A DNA stretch of 64,000 bases from positions 17,768,525-17,832,524 of the forward strand of contig CM025851.1 in the NCBI GenBank assembly GCA_003952965.2, written 5' to 3'. The DNA comes from Morella rubra. Lineage: Eukaryota; Streptophyta; Magnoliopsida; Fagales; Myricaceae. The notes under the pieces are model-generated. The model made no database searches. It worked only from the letters and a program-made list of their open reading frames with translations, and had not been told where the DNA came from. Numbering within the stretch: position 1 is the stretch's first letter; every line of letters begins with the position of its first letter. This document shows positions 1 to 11,900 of the stretch, piece by piece. The position numbers were made by a program, and so were the translations under genes.

Positions 1-42
1 TGACCGAATGCTTTAAAACTTTTGCCCTTTTGACTTTTGCAG

Positions 43-825
43 CCGGAGTGGACAGATATCTTAGCTGGATTGAGCTACCACCACTTACAACAAGTATGCT
101 TTCTTCAGTGATCATCCGCGATTATTGTCTGCAGATTTGCACAATCCTCATTAAAAGTTGAGATAGTTTGGTTTCAACAGTTGCGATCTTTTTCTGCATA
201 CCTTACTAATTTGCACTCGGTTTGTCAACGGATGCCCTGGACTCTGGAGTACTCTGTCGACGCTGAGGAGGTAACTAATCCTTTCCTCTGGTTTATGCTC
301 TTGATTTTAAAAAAGCAACATTTGTCGTATGATTTTTCAAGTAACAAATACATATTCAATATTTTTTTGAAAAAATAAAACATTTATTGATAAAGTAAAA
401 GACAAGAAGTTGGGTAGAGGAGCTCAACACATGCCTTGGTACATTGTTAGAGTGCCGACAAAGAAAAATATAGCAAAAAATAGACCATAAATCATGACCC
501 ATTCCCATAGACTCTGGACCGAAAGGCATCTTGTTTCAAGCTCCTCCATGCAATCTTATTCAATTTCTCTCAGCGTAGCGTATTCTTTGTCAAATATTTA
601 AGATTGATTGAAAACTACCTTTCCAAATCTTGTCTATTTCAGTTCCCTCCGTGCCATATTACCAGGGCAGCTGACCATAGGCACCTTCCTAAGACCCGCC
701 CAAGCAACAAGGCAAGGACCCACAGCCACATGACAAAATGTAAACCCATACAAGTTTTTTTGTTTCTACTCGTAAACCCATACAAGTTGCTTTGCTTACA
801 TAGACAAAAACAGGAGACAATGTAA
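43..825 (+). CDS. 3' part of an unrecognised multi-exon gene (at least three exons)
   Basis: Three in-frame segments are joined by good splice sites: 43-93 (after a TTTTGCAG acceptor, residues PEWTDILAGLSYHHLQQ), 181-270 (after CAACAG, ending GAGGAG before GTAACT) and 643-825 (after CTATTTCAG). All junctions are phase 0, and exons 1 and 2 are 51 and 90 nt. The upstream part of the gene lies outside the window. I do not recognise the family. The last exon is rich in basic residues and crosses a 32 bp duplication/insertion (740-788). Without that event the frame would stop at a TAG shortly after, so the present C-terminus may be secondary. The first two exons look convincing as coding; the third is less certain. 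Confidence 0.4.
740..788 (-). repeat. Micro-insertion with 17 bp target-site duplication
   Basis: A 17 bp sequence (GTAAACCCATACAAGTT) occurs at 740-756 and, identical, at 772-788. The 15 bp between (757-771) read GAGTAGAAACAAAAA on the minus strand, a short head followed by an A-rich tail. The form fits a very short retroposed insert. It lies in the last coding exon of the partial gene. Confidence 0.55.
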
Positions 826-907
826 ATACCATATATCTGCTGTTGATGAAGTTAGTTTAAGGACTCGTGTTTCTAAATTTTTGAATTTAGAACCTGTGCT
901 AGCATAA

Positions 908-1056
908 TTAGCGAAATCGAGACTCCACCTTAATTCCTATCTATAAATGACGGAAAAATCCCACGCCGCACGCCGCATTATCTCTGTGTCAAGTCCCATG
1001 TGAGATTTTCCATCACTTAATTGACAAAAATTAAGGTGGGATCTCGATTCCACTAA
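908..1056. repeat. Foldback (MITE-like) element, about 150 bp
   Basis: The left arm (from TTAGCGAAATCGAGA) is the imperfect reverse complement of the right arm (ending TCTCGATTCCACTAA). Complementarity continues inward: ATGACGGAAAAATCCCA pairs with the complement of TGAGATTTTCCATCACTT. The element can therefore form a hairpin with a loop of roughly 35 nt. The TTA/TAA ends suggest a Tourist-type MITE, but no transposase is present to prove this. Confidence 0.6.
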
Positions 1057-1866
1057 ACAAAGTCGTAAATGTAGAAATTTAAGAAGAAACTAATTGTGTA
1101 AGTTTTCAGTAGTTAGAGTACACTTTGAAACGTGTGGTTAGGTGGACTGTCTTTCTTTGGTTCAATTTGTCACAAAAATAAAATGGTTTAAATAGAAATC
1201 TAGACTGTGCGCCATCCAGTCATACCAGAGTTTGTCGGTGAGGTTAATGCCTGGCAATGCATCTAAACTTGGCTAAGTGATCAGGATCTTGGTCGTAGAA
1301 GTCAGGGTGATGCTAATATTACTCCATAAATTAAAATTTACCTTTAAATGTAAGTCCTTGTCTTTTAGTTGAACGATGGTAAATCAAAAGTAAGATCCAG
1401 TCAGATTCCACATTCAACTTTCCCGACAACAGAAAAAAAAAATGTGGAAGAAGTTGCCTGAAACAGTTTCTACAGTTGACTCTGCTATGCGTGTTCTTTA
1501 TGACTATGAACATGCTTTTTTAAGTTTGAGACTATCTTTACCCTGAAGATTATAGTCGACATCATATGGGATATTATTATAGTTCTTCGAGGACACGTTT
1601 TACATCCAAGCATCTGGTGGCCACGAAGGATGACTTGTTTAGATGGGCAAATGATGGGATCAAGTAAAGTCCAAAAAGTCTACTTGTGAAAAGGGAACTC
1701 CCAGTACTCGATCTCACGCTGGCATCCTATGCATTCCAAACCACACAGAAGAATCAGCTACGAGTATGACCACTCTGGTGCTTGCTAGCTATTTTAGCCC
1801 AGGCCAGCCGTGGAATTAGATTAGTACTCTCCGCCATCTGCTCTCCTTTAATTTGACAGGACAACC

Positions 1867-1927
1867 ATATTATATACAGAGCTTTTTTTTCTTTTTTTCT
1901 TTTTCTAGGATATTATAGACAGAGCTT
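1867..1927 (-). repeat. Micro-insertion with 18 bp target-site duplication
   Basis: An 18 bp sequence at 1867-1884 recurs at 1910-1927 with one mismatch (ATATTATA-T/G-ACAGAGCTT). Between them, 1885-1909 read on the minus strand is CCTAG followed by A-runs broken by G. The arrangement is head + A-rich tail + target-site duplication. Confidence 0.6.
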
Positions 1928-2103
1928 ACTGCGGACATTAAAGGTTTCCAGTTACTTCCATTTCGGACGTACAAAAGGGATATTAAAGTATTGCTGCTTT
2001 AGTGCTTTCACTGTCACACTGTTGAGAGTAGGTAGGAGGAATTCGGATCATGAAATATGGGTTTTTCTTGTACTGTATTGTTTTAGGACTCATCAATGAA
2101 GTT

Positions 2104-2151
2104 AATTAGTTGCATCACAGATAAAAAAAAAAAAAAATTAGTTGCGTCACA
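2104..2151 (+). repeat. Micro-insertion (GAT + A-run) with 16 bp duplication
   Basis: AATTAGTTGCATCACA (2104-2119) recurs as AATTAGTTGCGTCACA (2136-2151). The 16 nt between are GAT followed by 13 A. It is the same layout as the other micro-insertions but with the A-tail on the plus strand. Confidence 0.55.
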
Positions 2152-2749
2152 AAGAAAATGCCTTTGATTAGATACAACAAACCATCAAACTTTCATGGTT
2201 AAGTGATATCATTCTGTCCAACCCCTCTGACCCATTAGAAAGAATAGTAGAGGATAAACGAACGTAGTTGTCAAATGATTGAAATAGTGCCTAATGATGT
2301 CGCTCCCACAAAATGTTAAGACTTTGTAGTGTGTATCTGCTCTTGCCTTACAAATTGCGTTTGAAAAGTCTCATTTGCATTTGAACCAATCCTGAATGAC
2401 TAAATCATACGCGAAAGGGGAAGAGTCGCCAGACTCCAGTCCACATGGATCCTCAAACTAAGGTCTTCTTTAGGCTTCAAACGAATTGAGCCCACTTCCG
2501 TTTTTAACGGCAATACACGAGAGCTCATGATAAACGGTATAGGGAAGCTCGTTTTTTAGCATTTTCTCTTCAATTAGGGCGGTGATGACTGATCACTAAA
2601 GGCCAGCCTTTTCTCTTAAGGACTTTCCTTCCCTTTTTCCGGTTTGTCTGAAGTCTCTCCATAAAAATACAACACCAAAGACTGCCAAGAGAGAGTCAGA
2701 GTCAAGAGGGAGAGGGAGTGTGAGAGAAAGAAAAAGAGGGGGGGGAGTC

Positions 2750-3917
2750 ATGGGAACTGAGGGAGAGCCAGAGCCAAGCTCCGCACCCATGCTGCCAGTC
2801 TTCTCAATTCCAACCTTGCAGTCTACAGAGCCTTCAGGGATGCAGACCCCGCCACTTCACACCTCAGCCTCAGTTCCATTTCGCTGGGAAGAAGAACCGG
2901 GTAAGCCCAGGCCCTGCACCGCTCTCACCACCCTTGGTGACATTACCACAAGGTGTTTGGAACTACCACCAAGGCTGCTGTTGGATGCAAAATTGCCTTC
3001 TCCGACCGCAGTCGAGGGTCCTTACGTGGGCAGGTCTAAATTTCTGTCTGCTAGAATTAGTAGGGAGTGCTATGGGTCTTTTAGCCATGAGAGAAGGCAG
3101 ATTGGGGCCATTACTGTTGGCAAGAGAGCGCTCAAGGAGAGAGGATGGTTTGGTTCTTGGAGCAGGAGGGCTTTCAAAGGTAAAAGAGAGGTTGGAGGGT
3201 GCAGTCATGTCTTCCCATCTTCCGTGGATAGAGAGAGTGATAGTGGTAATGCGGGAGAGAGCAGCAAACCAAAGGCCAAGATGACAAAGATTCAAAGGAC
3301 GGGGAGCTTATCTAGCCACTCCCACTCCAGGTCTCATTTATGGGTATGTTATTTCCGTAATTTTTTGATTGTTCAGTTTTATATGAGAAGGTGCAATCCA
3401 CTCCTACCATTTCTGTTCTGTATAATCCAGACTAAGTCATATGATTTTGAACACAGTAGAACTTTGTATTATAGGGTCATTTTTCTGTGATCTTGGCCTG
3501 CCATTGCTTAACTAGTTGGACCAATCCCTCCCTAGGGATTCCAGAACCATGCTGCTCTGTGCTAGCTACTGTAAAGCTTGCCTTGGCATGTGTAGTCGTA
3601 GACTTAGGCGAAAAGGGTTCCGCAAAAGATGTTGGCTTCGACCGAGTAGGAAAAGTTCAAACACTTGGGTTGGTTTCAGTAATTGGGTTCTCGTTCGGAC
3701 TGCAGGCAGTCATCTAATGAAGTAGATCCTTGAACAGTTGCTTCATTCAAGTTTTAAGTCTTATTTCTCCCATTTCACATGGCACAACAATTTGCATTAT
3801 CCAATATTGCAGGTAACTATATATGAGGGCTTGAAGCAGGTGGTTCCATGGGGGAATAGGAAACTGAAGAAAGATGGGCTTCTTAATTCAGAGTTGACAC
3901 TGAACCAATATTCATAA
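2750..3917 (+). CDS. DUF688-like plant protein, 2 exons, 232 aa
   Basis: Exon 1 is 2750-3343 (198 codons) and exon 2 is 3813-3917 (34 codons plus TAA). The intron starts GTATGTT and ends TTGCAG, phase 0. The start is MGTEGEPEPSS; an upstream in-frame codon at 2720 is less likely because it lies in the GA-rich leader. Two conserved blocks identify the family: the N-terminal VPFRWEEEPGKP (about residues 43-54) and the C-terminal VTIYEGLKQVVPW, created only by the splice. The middle is Ser/Arg/Lys-rich and probably disordered. Function is not established for this plant-specific family. I am sure of the gene model and moderately sure of the DUF688 label. Confidence 0.85.
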
Positions 3918-4890
3918 GATGCATATTGGCTGTCCAATGTTGCGGTCTAGCTTTCGACTGAAGAACAAGATGTAAATAGCCCGTTCCTGGTTGCTCCTCT
4001 ACCTCTGCAAGTTCTACCTCCAGCTTGTTTGTTTATGGAAGATATAGGCTTTGTAGCAAAGCTTTATCTCCCTGCATATATGGTTCAAGTGCTGATGATG
4101 AATATGGGAGCTCTTTTTTTTTTTTGGAGGGGAAAAACAGAGAAAAAGAGAGCAGCTCACTCACAAAATAATGCGGTACTACTAGGTTCTTCATCATGTC
4201 GTAGTCTCTTCTGGTACTAGGGGTTTTTTTTTTTTTTTTTTTTCTAAGCGGTATGGATTCCAGTTTGTCTTAAATGTTTGGAGTAATTTCAGCCCGTGAA
4301 TACAAATGCAAAAACTCGAAGTGTCTAGTTGCAACTCATAAGAGAGTGAATAAATAAGGCCATCGCAATCAAGAGGGAAAGCTTGATCCCACGCAAACAA
4401 ATACGTCATATTTAATAGTCTCCCTGTTCAAGCTGTGCAGGTAATAAATCTGTCGGCAAACGAACGACTTTCAACGTTTCTTCATTGGGGCGAAAGGATC
4501 ATATTAACTTATTACCCCAAGAACAAAAAGGAGTCTTGAAATTTGCTCTTCCACCGATCTATTATTGGGTCAATCAAGAAGAGTTCGCAAGAAACGGGTG
4601 AGCATTGATTGCCTCTCAACATTTCTTCTTGTAGCATTATGGGATGTTACGCAGTTCATACACTGGAACAAAATCTTAAAACGGAAATAAGCTACTGGAT
4701 TTCCATGTTGAGTACAAGAATGCAGTATTAGGGTACAAGTGAACCTCGAACGTTTGAAATCAGCAAAACTTCGAAGCCATGCAGTCTCATTTAATTCACC
4801 ACAGATACGGAAACGACAAATTTATTACATTGCTGATGAAAATTAACTTGATTCTGAAAGAAGGCCGGGCATTTGAAAGTTTATCAATTA
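3918..4890. other. Intergenic: poly-T tract, no gene seen
   Basis: No exon is supported. A 22 nt T-run ending TCTAAG (about 4223-4246) has the same CTTAG-A(n) form on the minus strand as the micro-insertions elsewhere, but I could not find a convincing flanking duplication. Confidence 0.45.
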
Positions 4891-7800
4891 TCACTCTTGC
4901 TTCTTACCAGTCATACCTGCAACCACCTGCGAAGATGCAAGACATTAGTATTCAGGGAAAAGCAGTCAATGAAGAAGTTTCTGTTAAAATGTTGCATTGT
5001 GGGTCTAACAAGACAGCAGCAGTCGGAATGGAACTCACTTTCTTATTCCATTCATCTATCCATCTTGGTATGATGACTTTGGAAAATGTATTCAATCACT
5101 TTCTTTTCCCCCTTTGCTCTATTCTGTAGTTTTGATGAAGAATATAACAACAAAAATGCAATTGCGATGACAGAAAAAAAAAAAAAAATTAGGCTGAATT
5201 TTCCATGAATGTGAAGTTGATCTGAAGTTTTAACCCATCATGGTAAAATTTCTCTCCCTCACCTTCCCTCTCTCTTAGTATCTTTCGATGTTCATGAACA
5301 GGAGAAAGGAACCACCCAAATTAGGTTGGACAAGTTGGCATAATGAACACCAACCAAAAAAGGTGTGCAGGGAAAGAATAGCTATAGTCCAGGGGTACAT
5401 TACAAATAAGGCCCATAGGCATCCCTTGCAGAAAAGTCCATCAACTGTATAGTTAAAGTCTAAAACCACGTTCAATGTACCATGCTAATCTTGATGCTTA
5501 TCCATTCAAAAGAAGGTTCCTTGAAGCAGCATAATAAAAGCTATTTCTATGTGGGGCATTGTGTCGGTGAACGATGACAAGGTCATTCTTTTCAAATCAA
5601 GCCTTCCTACATTATAAATTCTAAGATTTGAAATATTCTATCATTGAAATGAAGCAAGTTCTAATTTCTGACAAAACGAGAGTTCAATACAAAACTGACT
5701 ACCATAAACAAGCTAAGGTTCAAGAACCCAAATAACAAGACACAGAAACAAAGTTCCAGGCATGAAACAAAACATATTGCGAAACCAGATACTCACATCA
5801 CTTAAAGCGGGCTGAGGAACTTGTTTAGATGCTTCAAAGGAGTCAAGGATGGGCCTTACGACAGCTGGAAGGAAGAGACCTGAAATTTTGACAGTGGTAT
5901 TAACCAGTGAGTTGTAGAAATCCATTTCCCCAAAGTAAATAACCTCAAAGCCACCAAATATAGGTTGTGGAAAACCAATAAATGCATGATAAAAATTGAA
6001 GGAATTGACTTCTCTTGAAGAGCATATAAATCATCATGACAGAAATGAACCGTGTACATTCCTTTCAGCTATTATAAGCTTCCACCTCAAGGAAAAGAAA
6101 TTCAAATTAAATAGTGGAAAATAATTGTTATGATGACAGTAGCAATAGCAATTATGATCTTGCTATATTCCAAACCCACATGATGGAAAATAGTTTTCTC
6201 AGGCATACATTATCATACTGAAGACTCTCGTGATCAGTGGCCCATACAGAACTCACTGATATAATTGGATTCAATTAAGCAATGTAAAACGGTATAGCTA
6301 CTTAAGGCTGGAGAGTTTTGCACATGCAAGGCCAACACAAACCAGCATTGCCAGAGTATTGAAAAAAACAAAGCATTGCTTGAGGTCATGTCTGACCGTA
6401 AAAACTCTTTTATTACTTTCCCGTGCTCCAGCTGTTTAACAAATATAGAGAACCCTGATCTCAGATTTCTTTTTCCTACAGTATCGAACCTATGACTTAA
6501 GATGGAATTGTCATCCTCAGGTCAGTGCAACTGTTATTGCCACTCAAGTCCAGCTCAAGAATTGTCAACTCTTCAATCAATAAAGTCATAGAGATATTCA
6601 TCATATAAATCAGAACTTAAAAACCCGAGCAAAATCTAACTCGTCTTCTGGTCATTAAGAACTTGATGAAGTACAAATGAATGTCCCAAAGAGTGAATCA
6701 AACTAGGTGAGCCCCCAAGAAAACACTACAGAAGAACCTCCATTGCAGGGACTAGCAGACAATTCATTATTGCTTCTACAATAAGCAATATTTCAGATTG
6801 TTTTTTTCTTAACATTTTTTTGAAGGTTGAGCTGAAACAGAACGCCCAGGAGCAACATTCGTGACCTCTTCAGCTAAACTGCCATCCCGCCTATGTTTTT
6901 ATGGATGTTCAGTCTGAGGCGTAGGGTGATACTATCTTAGATCAATAAACTCCATTTAACAGGATTAGCTACAATCCGCTACTTGCTGCTCACCGTTTGA
7001 AAATGCTAGCTATTCTCGAGCAGAAATTTAAGACGTCTATTGCTCCCAATATTCCTTAAGCCCTTCTTAGACCAACCAGACCATGCCCTAAGGTTTAACC
7101 ATTCACAATGGACTGATTTCTAGTCATGTACACGGCCATTGTCCATTTGTCACTACAGGGAAAAGCAAAAGTAAGTTCAAAGCAAAATCTAAGACACTGA
7201 GCCCTTCTAAGACCCAACCAAACCATGCCTTAAGGCTTAACCCTTCACAATGGACTGATTTCTAGTCACCTACATACCATTGCCATTGTCTATTTGTCAC
7301 TACAGGGAAAATTAAAAGCAAAATATAAGCGGAACCACCAAAAATTAAGGTACACGCTAAGCAAGCATGAAAACTCATCCCGATGATTCAACCCAATGAA
7401 TTTGGCATGAGAAACCCAAAAATCTGCCTTGAGTCGGATTAATGGCATACTCAATCAATGAGAATTTCCCCCCCCCCCCGGGCCTGCGGCGGGGGTCTCC
7501 CAAAATTTGACACAATTTGGTCAATGTATGAATTGAACTTGATTCCAAGGATTCGAGAGCTAAACGGATACAAGGGCATCTACAACACAGCTGCCAAAAG
7601 ATTTTCGTATAATGAGATAATAGATAAAATAAATAATTGATCTTACCAGAGGTTTCAACAAAAAAGAAGAAGAAGAATGCCCGACATTCAATCACAGAAT
7701 CCATTGAGATATAAGTTGGTTTTTAATTATAGTTTTTAAAGTGTGCGCTTTTCGTCTGCCTTCCGTGCAAAAGTTCGACGTAGTTCTCCAATCCAACGAT

Positions 7801-7999
7801 CAATAACCCAAGTAAATTAGTTAATAACTAAGCACGAGATCAAACTATGGACACAAAGCATGAAATAATTAGAGGCAGACCCAAAATCAGATAGGAGTTA
7901 GGGTTCGAAAGAGCAAGTACCAAAGCCAGCGATGAGACAAGAAGCTGTGACCACTGGTTCCTGCACTACGAAAATCTTCAGCTTCTCCATCACCGTCAT
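4891..7999 (-). CDS. Complex I B9/NDUFA3-like small subunit, 3 exons, 65 aa
   Basis: Exons on the minus strand: 7999-7921 (79 nt, MTVMEKLKIFVVQEPVV...), 5879-5797 (83 nt, LFLPAVVRPILDSF...) and 4926-4891 (VVAGMTGKKQE, stop TGA). Splice sites are G|GTACTT, TTTCAG|GT, GAT|GTGAGT and CGCAG|GTGG, and the phases agree throughout. The product has a short N-terminal helix and one hydrophobic segment (about residues 14-35) with the QEPV...LFLPAVV pattern. This resembles human NDUFA3 (EPV...ILPPL), as I recall it, and the plant protein annotated as the B9 subunit. The expected role is a membrane-arm accessory subunit of mitochondrial NADH:ubiquinone oxidoreductase. Introns are about 2.04 kb and 0.87 kb. 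It is the only one of three copies in the window with all exons. Confidence 0.82.
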
Positions 8000-8125
8000 C
8001 TTGAACTTGTTCTCGGAAGTTCCTTCGTTCTTGGCGTATTTGATTTGCGACGAAATGGGTATTGGAACTGGCGTTTTTACGGCTGATCCGAGAGAATGAC
8101 CCGGGTCGTGACGGTTGGGTCTGCT
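5715..8125. repeat. Duplicated block A (NDUFA3-like locus, parental-type copy)
   Basis: This stretch, covering exon 2, intron 1, exon 1 and the 5' flank of the NDUFA3-like gene, is repeated with many small differences at about 49925-52420 and in part at about 61711-62660. Intron landmarks such as CACAATGGACTGATTTCTAG and CTCGAGCAGAA...TTTAAGAC are recognisable in all three. Block A lacks the SINE-like insertion carried by the other two. Confidence 0.8.
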
Positions 8126-8901
8126 CTGCAGTGTTCCAAATATTTGGACTATTTTTTTTTTTTTTTTTAACTTCACCAAAATTAATTTAACTCCCATTCC
8201 ATGAAAAAGAGATAAGCAACTAAAAGGCCGATAGAAATTTATGCCAAGCGAAAAATAAAAGAATAAGAAAGGGATGAATTTTGTGCATGCAAATATTGCA
8301 AGGTCCTTTTTTTTAATGAAATATTTAATTTTGCAGAAAAACAAAAACAAAAACAATAATATATAGTATTTAAGATTCTTGGTAGGTAGTTTTTTTTTTT
8401 TTTTTCCCTAAGCTTGGTAGGTAGTTCTTGTTTTACCATTTTGTACATGCTTTTTAGTTAAAAGGACAATAAGTCCAGCTTTGATCTATAAACACTCAAA
8501 TACAAAGCACTGCACTTCTGCAAATTTCCCAGAATACAAGAGAAAAAGAAAAAGGGAAGGCGAAGACAATAGCGGAATTGTCCATGCACATCATCGTACA
8601 TCTTACACAGGTAAACAGAACTAGGAGAATCATAACTGCAGCCTACGACATCAAACTACAGATATTGTCGAATTTACATCAAGTAGTCAGCACCTAAAGG
8701 GGGCTTGAGCCTTGAGTCGCAAATGCCTTCCTGATACGAAAATATCACTGAAGAAGCCAACATCTAATCTCTTTCCATTTTCTCATTAGAACCAGTCGGA
8801 CCCATTCTGACTCCCGAGTGTCGCACCCCGAGAGAGCCTATAAAGGTTCACAAGAAATGCAGCCAAATACGCATCCAGCTCCACTCTCCCATGGCAAAAT
8901 A
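8000..8901. other. Spacer between NDUFA3-like and GTE1 genes
   Basis: Divergent 5' flank of the NDUFA3-like gene and 3' flank of the GTE1-like gene. AT-rich, with long T-runs at about 8153-8168 and 8391-8405. The second T-run belongs to a micro-insertion. No coding exon is seen. Confidence 0.5.
8378..8426 (-). repeat. Micro-insertion (CTTAGGG + A-run) with 14 bp duplication
   Basis: CTTGGTAGGTAGTT occurs at 8378-8391 and again, identical, at 8413-8426. The 21 nt between (8392-8412) read on the minus strand as CTTAGGG followed by about 14 A. The perfect duplication suggests a relatively recent event. Confidence 0.65.
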
Positions 8902-11900
8902 TTATGAAGATGGCTTTTTATTCTTTTTCTTGGCAGTTTTGGCAATAGCGTCACAAATCTCTCTTTTCCGTTTATTGTTGTTGTTGTTGTTGCTGTTGTC
9001 ATTGCCATTATTGTTGTTTACACCACCCGCACTTGCTGAACTCTTGCCTTGAGCTTCCAGAGCATCTTTCACAAAAAACTTCAACCTCCATAAGGTTGAT
9101 TCGCTCTGCATTATTAGCACAAGACACTTGATTACTGCTTCTGATACCAAGCAATCGTACAAGAATCTAGAGGACAGAATACCAGACAGAACTGATCAGG
9201 GAATCCAAATTACAACCTGAGCATCCATGTCAAGGTCCACCTCTTCAGCAGTTGCTTGGAAGCATGGATTATTTTGAGCAACAATTTCTAAAGCCTTGGT
9301 TAGATCTTCAGGAGACAATTTAGTGAGTGCTGCACCCAGCTTTCTCTTCTCTTCAGTTGAAATTTTTCTGGAAATAATGTTGCCAACAAGAGTTTTAATT
9401 GCTTGTGGTGATGCAAAAGTAACGAGGCCTCATACTACTAACTCCATCAGATATATTGAAGGCAGCAAAAGTAGTGGCAGAAAATGAAAGTATGTCAGAA
9501 GAAGAGTATCTTTCAAGTTAATTCTAATTGTGTCTCCCAATCCCTCCCTGCCGTGTACCCTCCTTTATGTAATGAACAACCTAGAAATTACAGTTCTTTC
9601 TGCTATTCACCAAGAAAAGGCAGATATCAGAACAAATCAAACCTTTTTAGATTGCACAGTGGTTTCGAAATCTTAAGTTTCATTCAAAAATATAAAAAAT
9701 AAAATCTCTACAGATTGCACCATGGTCTAGAAATTTTAAGAAGTTTTAACATGTACTATGGATACTCCAGCTGGTGTATTTGGCTGTAACTATGACCCAC
9801 AATCCCTTGCCACAGTACAAGTAGATGTATTTAATGGTGTGTTAAAAGTGCAGTCACGAGGGTTCCTCCTCTGAGAAAGAGAGAGAGAGACAATGAACAA
9901 CAGTTGAAACTTGATATCTCTAGACTGTCGAAGTACAGAAGTCGCATTGGGGGATTATACTATACAACTACATAACCAGGATATCATACAAGAAAGACCA
10001 AGCAGTCTAATCACGAACAAATTAAACCAAAGCAGTATTGGCTCAATATGAGACCTAGGTAATACAACCTATTTGATCCATTAAATTCGTTGGATGACAT
10101 GAGTTCTAGTTGTGTGGAAGAACTCCTTACAGAGTTTAACTTAAAGGGAAAAGATAAATCTACAATGCACTTGACAAGCAAATCTAGAATTAACCTGGAG
10201 TTTATTGGCCCAAATACTTCATTTTTTTCTTCTTCTTTTTGTGTTTTTGGGAGGGGGGGAGGGATTATCAAGTTAACATAAAAACCGTAATTTTCAGCAT
10301 TAGATAAGATGTAAATGGAGCAAACCTGCACTTTTGAACAACCATTTCTCGGAGATCTTCCAAATGCATATCAAGCTCGTACAGCTGAAAGAACTCATCA
10401 TAGTGCATTTGATCAAGGTCCTCATAAGATACCCCATATGAGACGAATATTTAATTGGACTTGAGTAAGGAAACTGGACAAACATATTCAATATGCTTGA
10501 AAAGGCTTAAACAGATCTACCATTCACCTCAAAAAGCTTATTTAGTGTCAAACACATCCTATTCAAGAAGGTTGGAAAATGTTAAGCTACCTCATTACTT
10601 AGATCTCTTGACATTTTGGCATGAGCAACCTCCTGAGCAAGCTGCATTTCCAACTGTGCCTCTGCTTCCTCATCTTCTCGTCTTTTTTCCTGCAAGTACA
10701 TCACTGTTAACATTGAAAGTCATCAAGAAAGATTCAACCAAGATTATTGATACTTCCTTTTAATCCACAAAAGAGCCATCAAGACTAGGAAAGCAGATTA
10801 CCTCTTCAGTAACTTTAGGCAGAAGTTGCAGCCATTTCTCCTCGAATTTTTCCAGCAAAGTTTTGGCCATAACATGAACATCACTTCTTTCGTCATTATA
10901 TTTCATTGCATTCTTGAAAACCAACCTCACATCAGCACATATCTCGCGAACATTCTTATATCCTGTACCATCCTTGGCCTCCATTTGGTTCTTTATTGTA
11001 CCAAAATCCATGGGCTTGTCAATTACCTAGTATTCGTCATCTAGACCAAGTCAATTAAATGCATTTATAGAAGAATCCAGGACCAGGAATAGCAAGGAAG
11101 TTAAGGACAGACTACAACAAGTGAACCAACCAGATACCTAGTAAACAAAGATAGAGTATGCACGACAATCTTTCTAACAATTATAATTTTCCTTACAGAT
11201 GTCAACGTGACATTACATGGTATGCCCAGCGATGATGAGCAGATATACAAAAATTCAATTACAGATATGAAGTTTTCTTCAACTAGATACTAATAAATGG
11301 AGCAACAGTGCAATAATTATTCAGCAGGAACAGCTTGTTTAGGAAAGGACTATCACATGATTACATTTATATGGAGTGAAAATTTCAGGAAATTAAAAAC
11401 AACAAACTTTACCTCATAGTAGTCATGTAGTTTAAGACCTTCTACATCTACAGGTTCCATAAAGGGCCACGCCCACTTGTGTTGCATGATCTGACAGCCA
11501 AGGGAAAATACACATCAGGAAATGCGAAACAATCTGCAGTAGCATTTTCAATCGAAAAGCATCTGACTTGACGGTAACTTGCTATATATACAATTTATGG
11601 CCGAGACCATCCGTGTGTCTAACTTCTAGCAAAAAAGATAGAACAATAAAAAGATAAAATGTCTACGCCTGTTATAAAATGAGAGGCTACTTGATGTGTA
11701 GCAAATTTGACATTTTAAGAAAATGCTGCAAAAGATTTAAACTAAGTGATGTGCATCTTGCATGAACAAAAATATCAAAAGCCAGTATAAAACTAAATTA
11801 AAAGGAAAAAGGCACATATCTCCTTGAGATCCCAAAATGTAATGGTAAACTTATGCACAGAGGCAAACACACACCTACAAAGATTAGATATATACATGCC

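Larger units (their letters stand above)
826..2749. other. Intergenic stretch, no gene seen
   Basis: No coding exon is supported here. It contains one foldback element (908-1056) and two A-tailed micro-insertions (1867-1927 and 2104-2151). A GA-rich tract just before 2750 is probably the 5' leader of the next gene. Confidence 0.6.

Noticed and set aside
4200..4250. T(22)CTAAG tract as another micro-insertion
   Set aside because: The head and A-tail fit, but no direct repeat of 10 bp or more flanks it.
7462..7500. C-run followed by GGGCCTGCGGCGGGGG as a regulatory or G-quadruplex site
   Set aside because: It is a variable homopolymer inside intron 1 of the duplicated locus; the other copies have different C-run lengths.
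9296..11044. Plus-strand frames inside the bromodomain gene
   Set aside because: They cross its introns and exons in antisense; the minus-strand exon chain explains the region fully.
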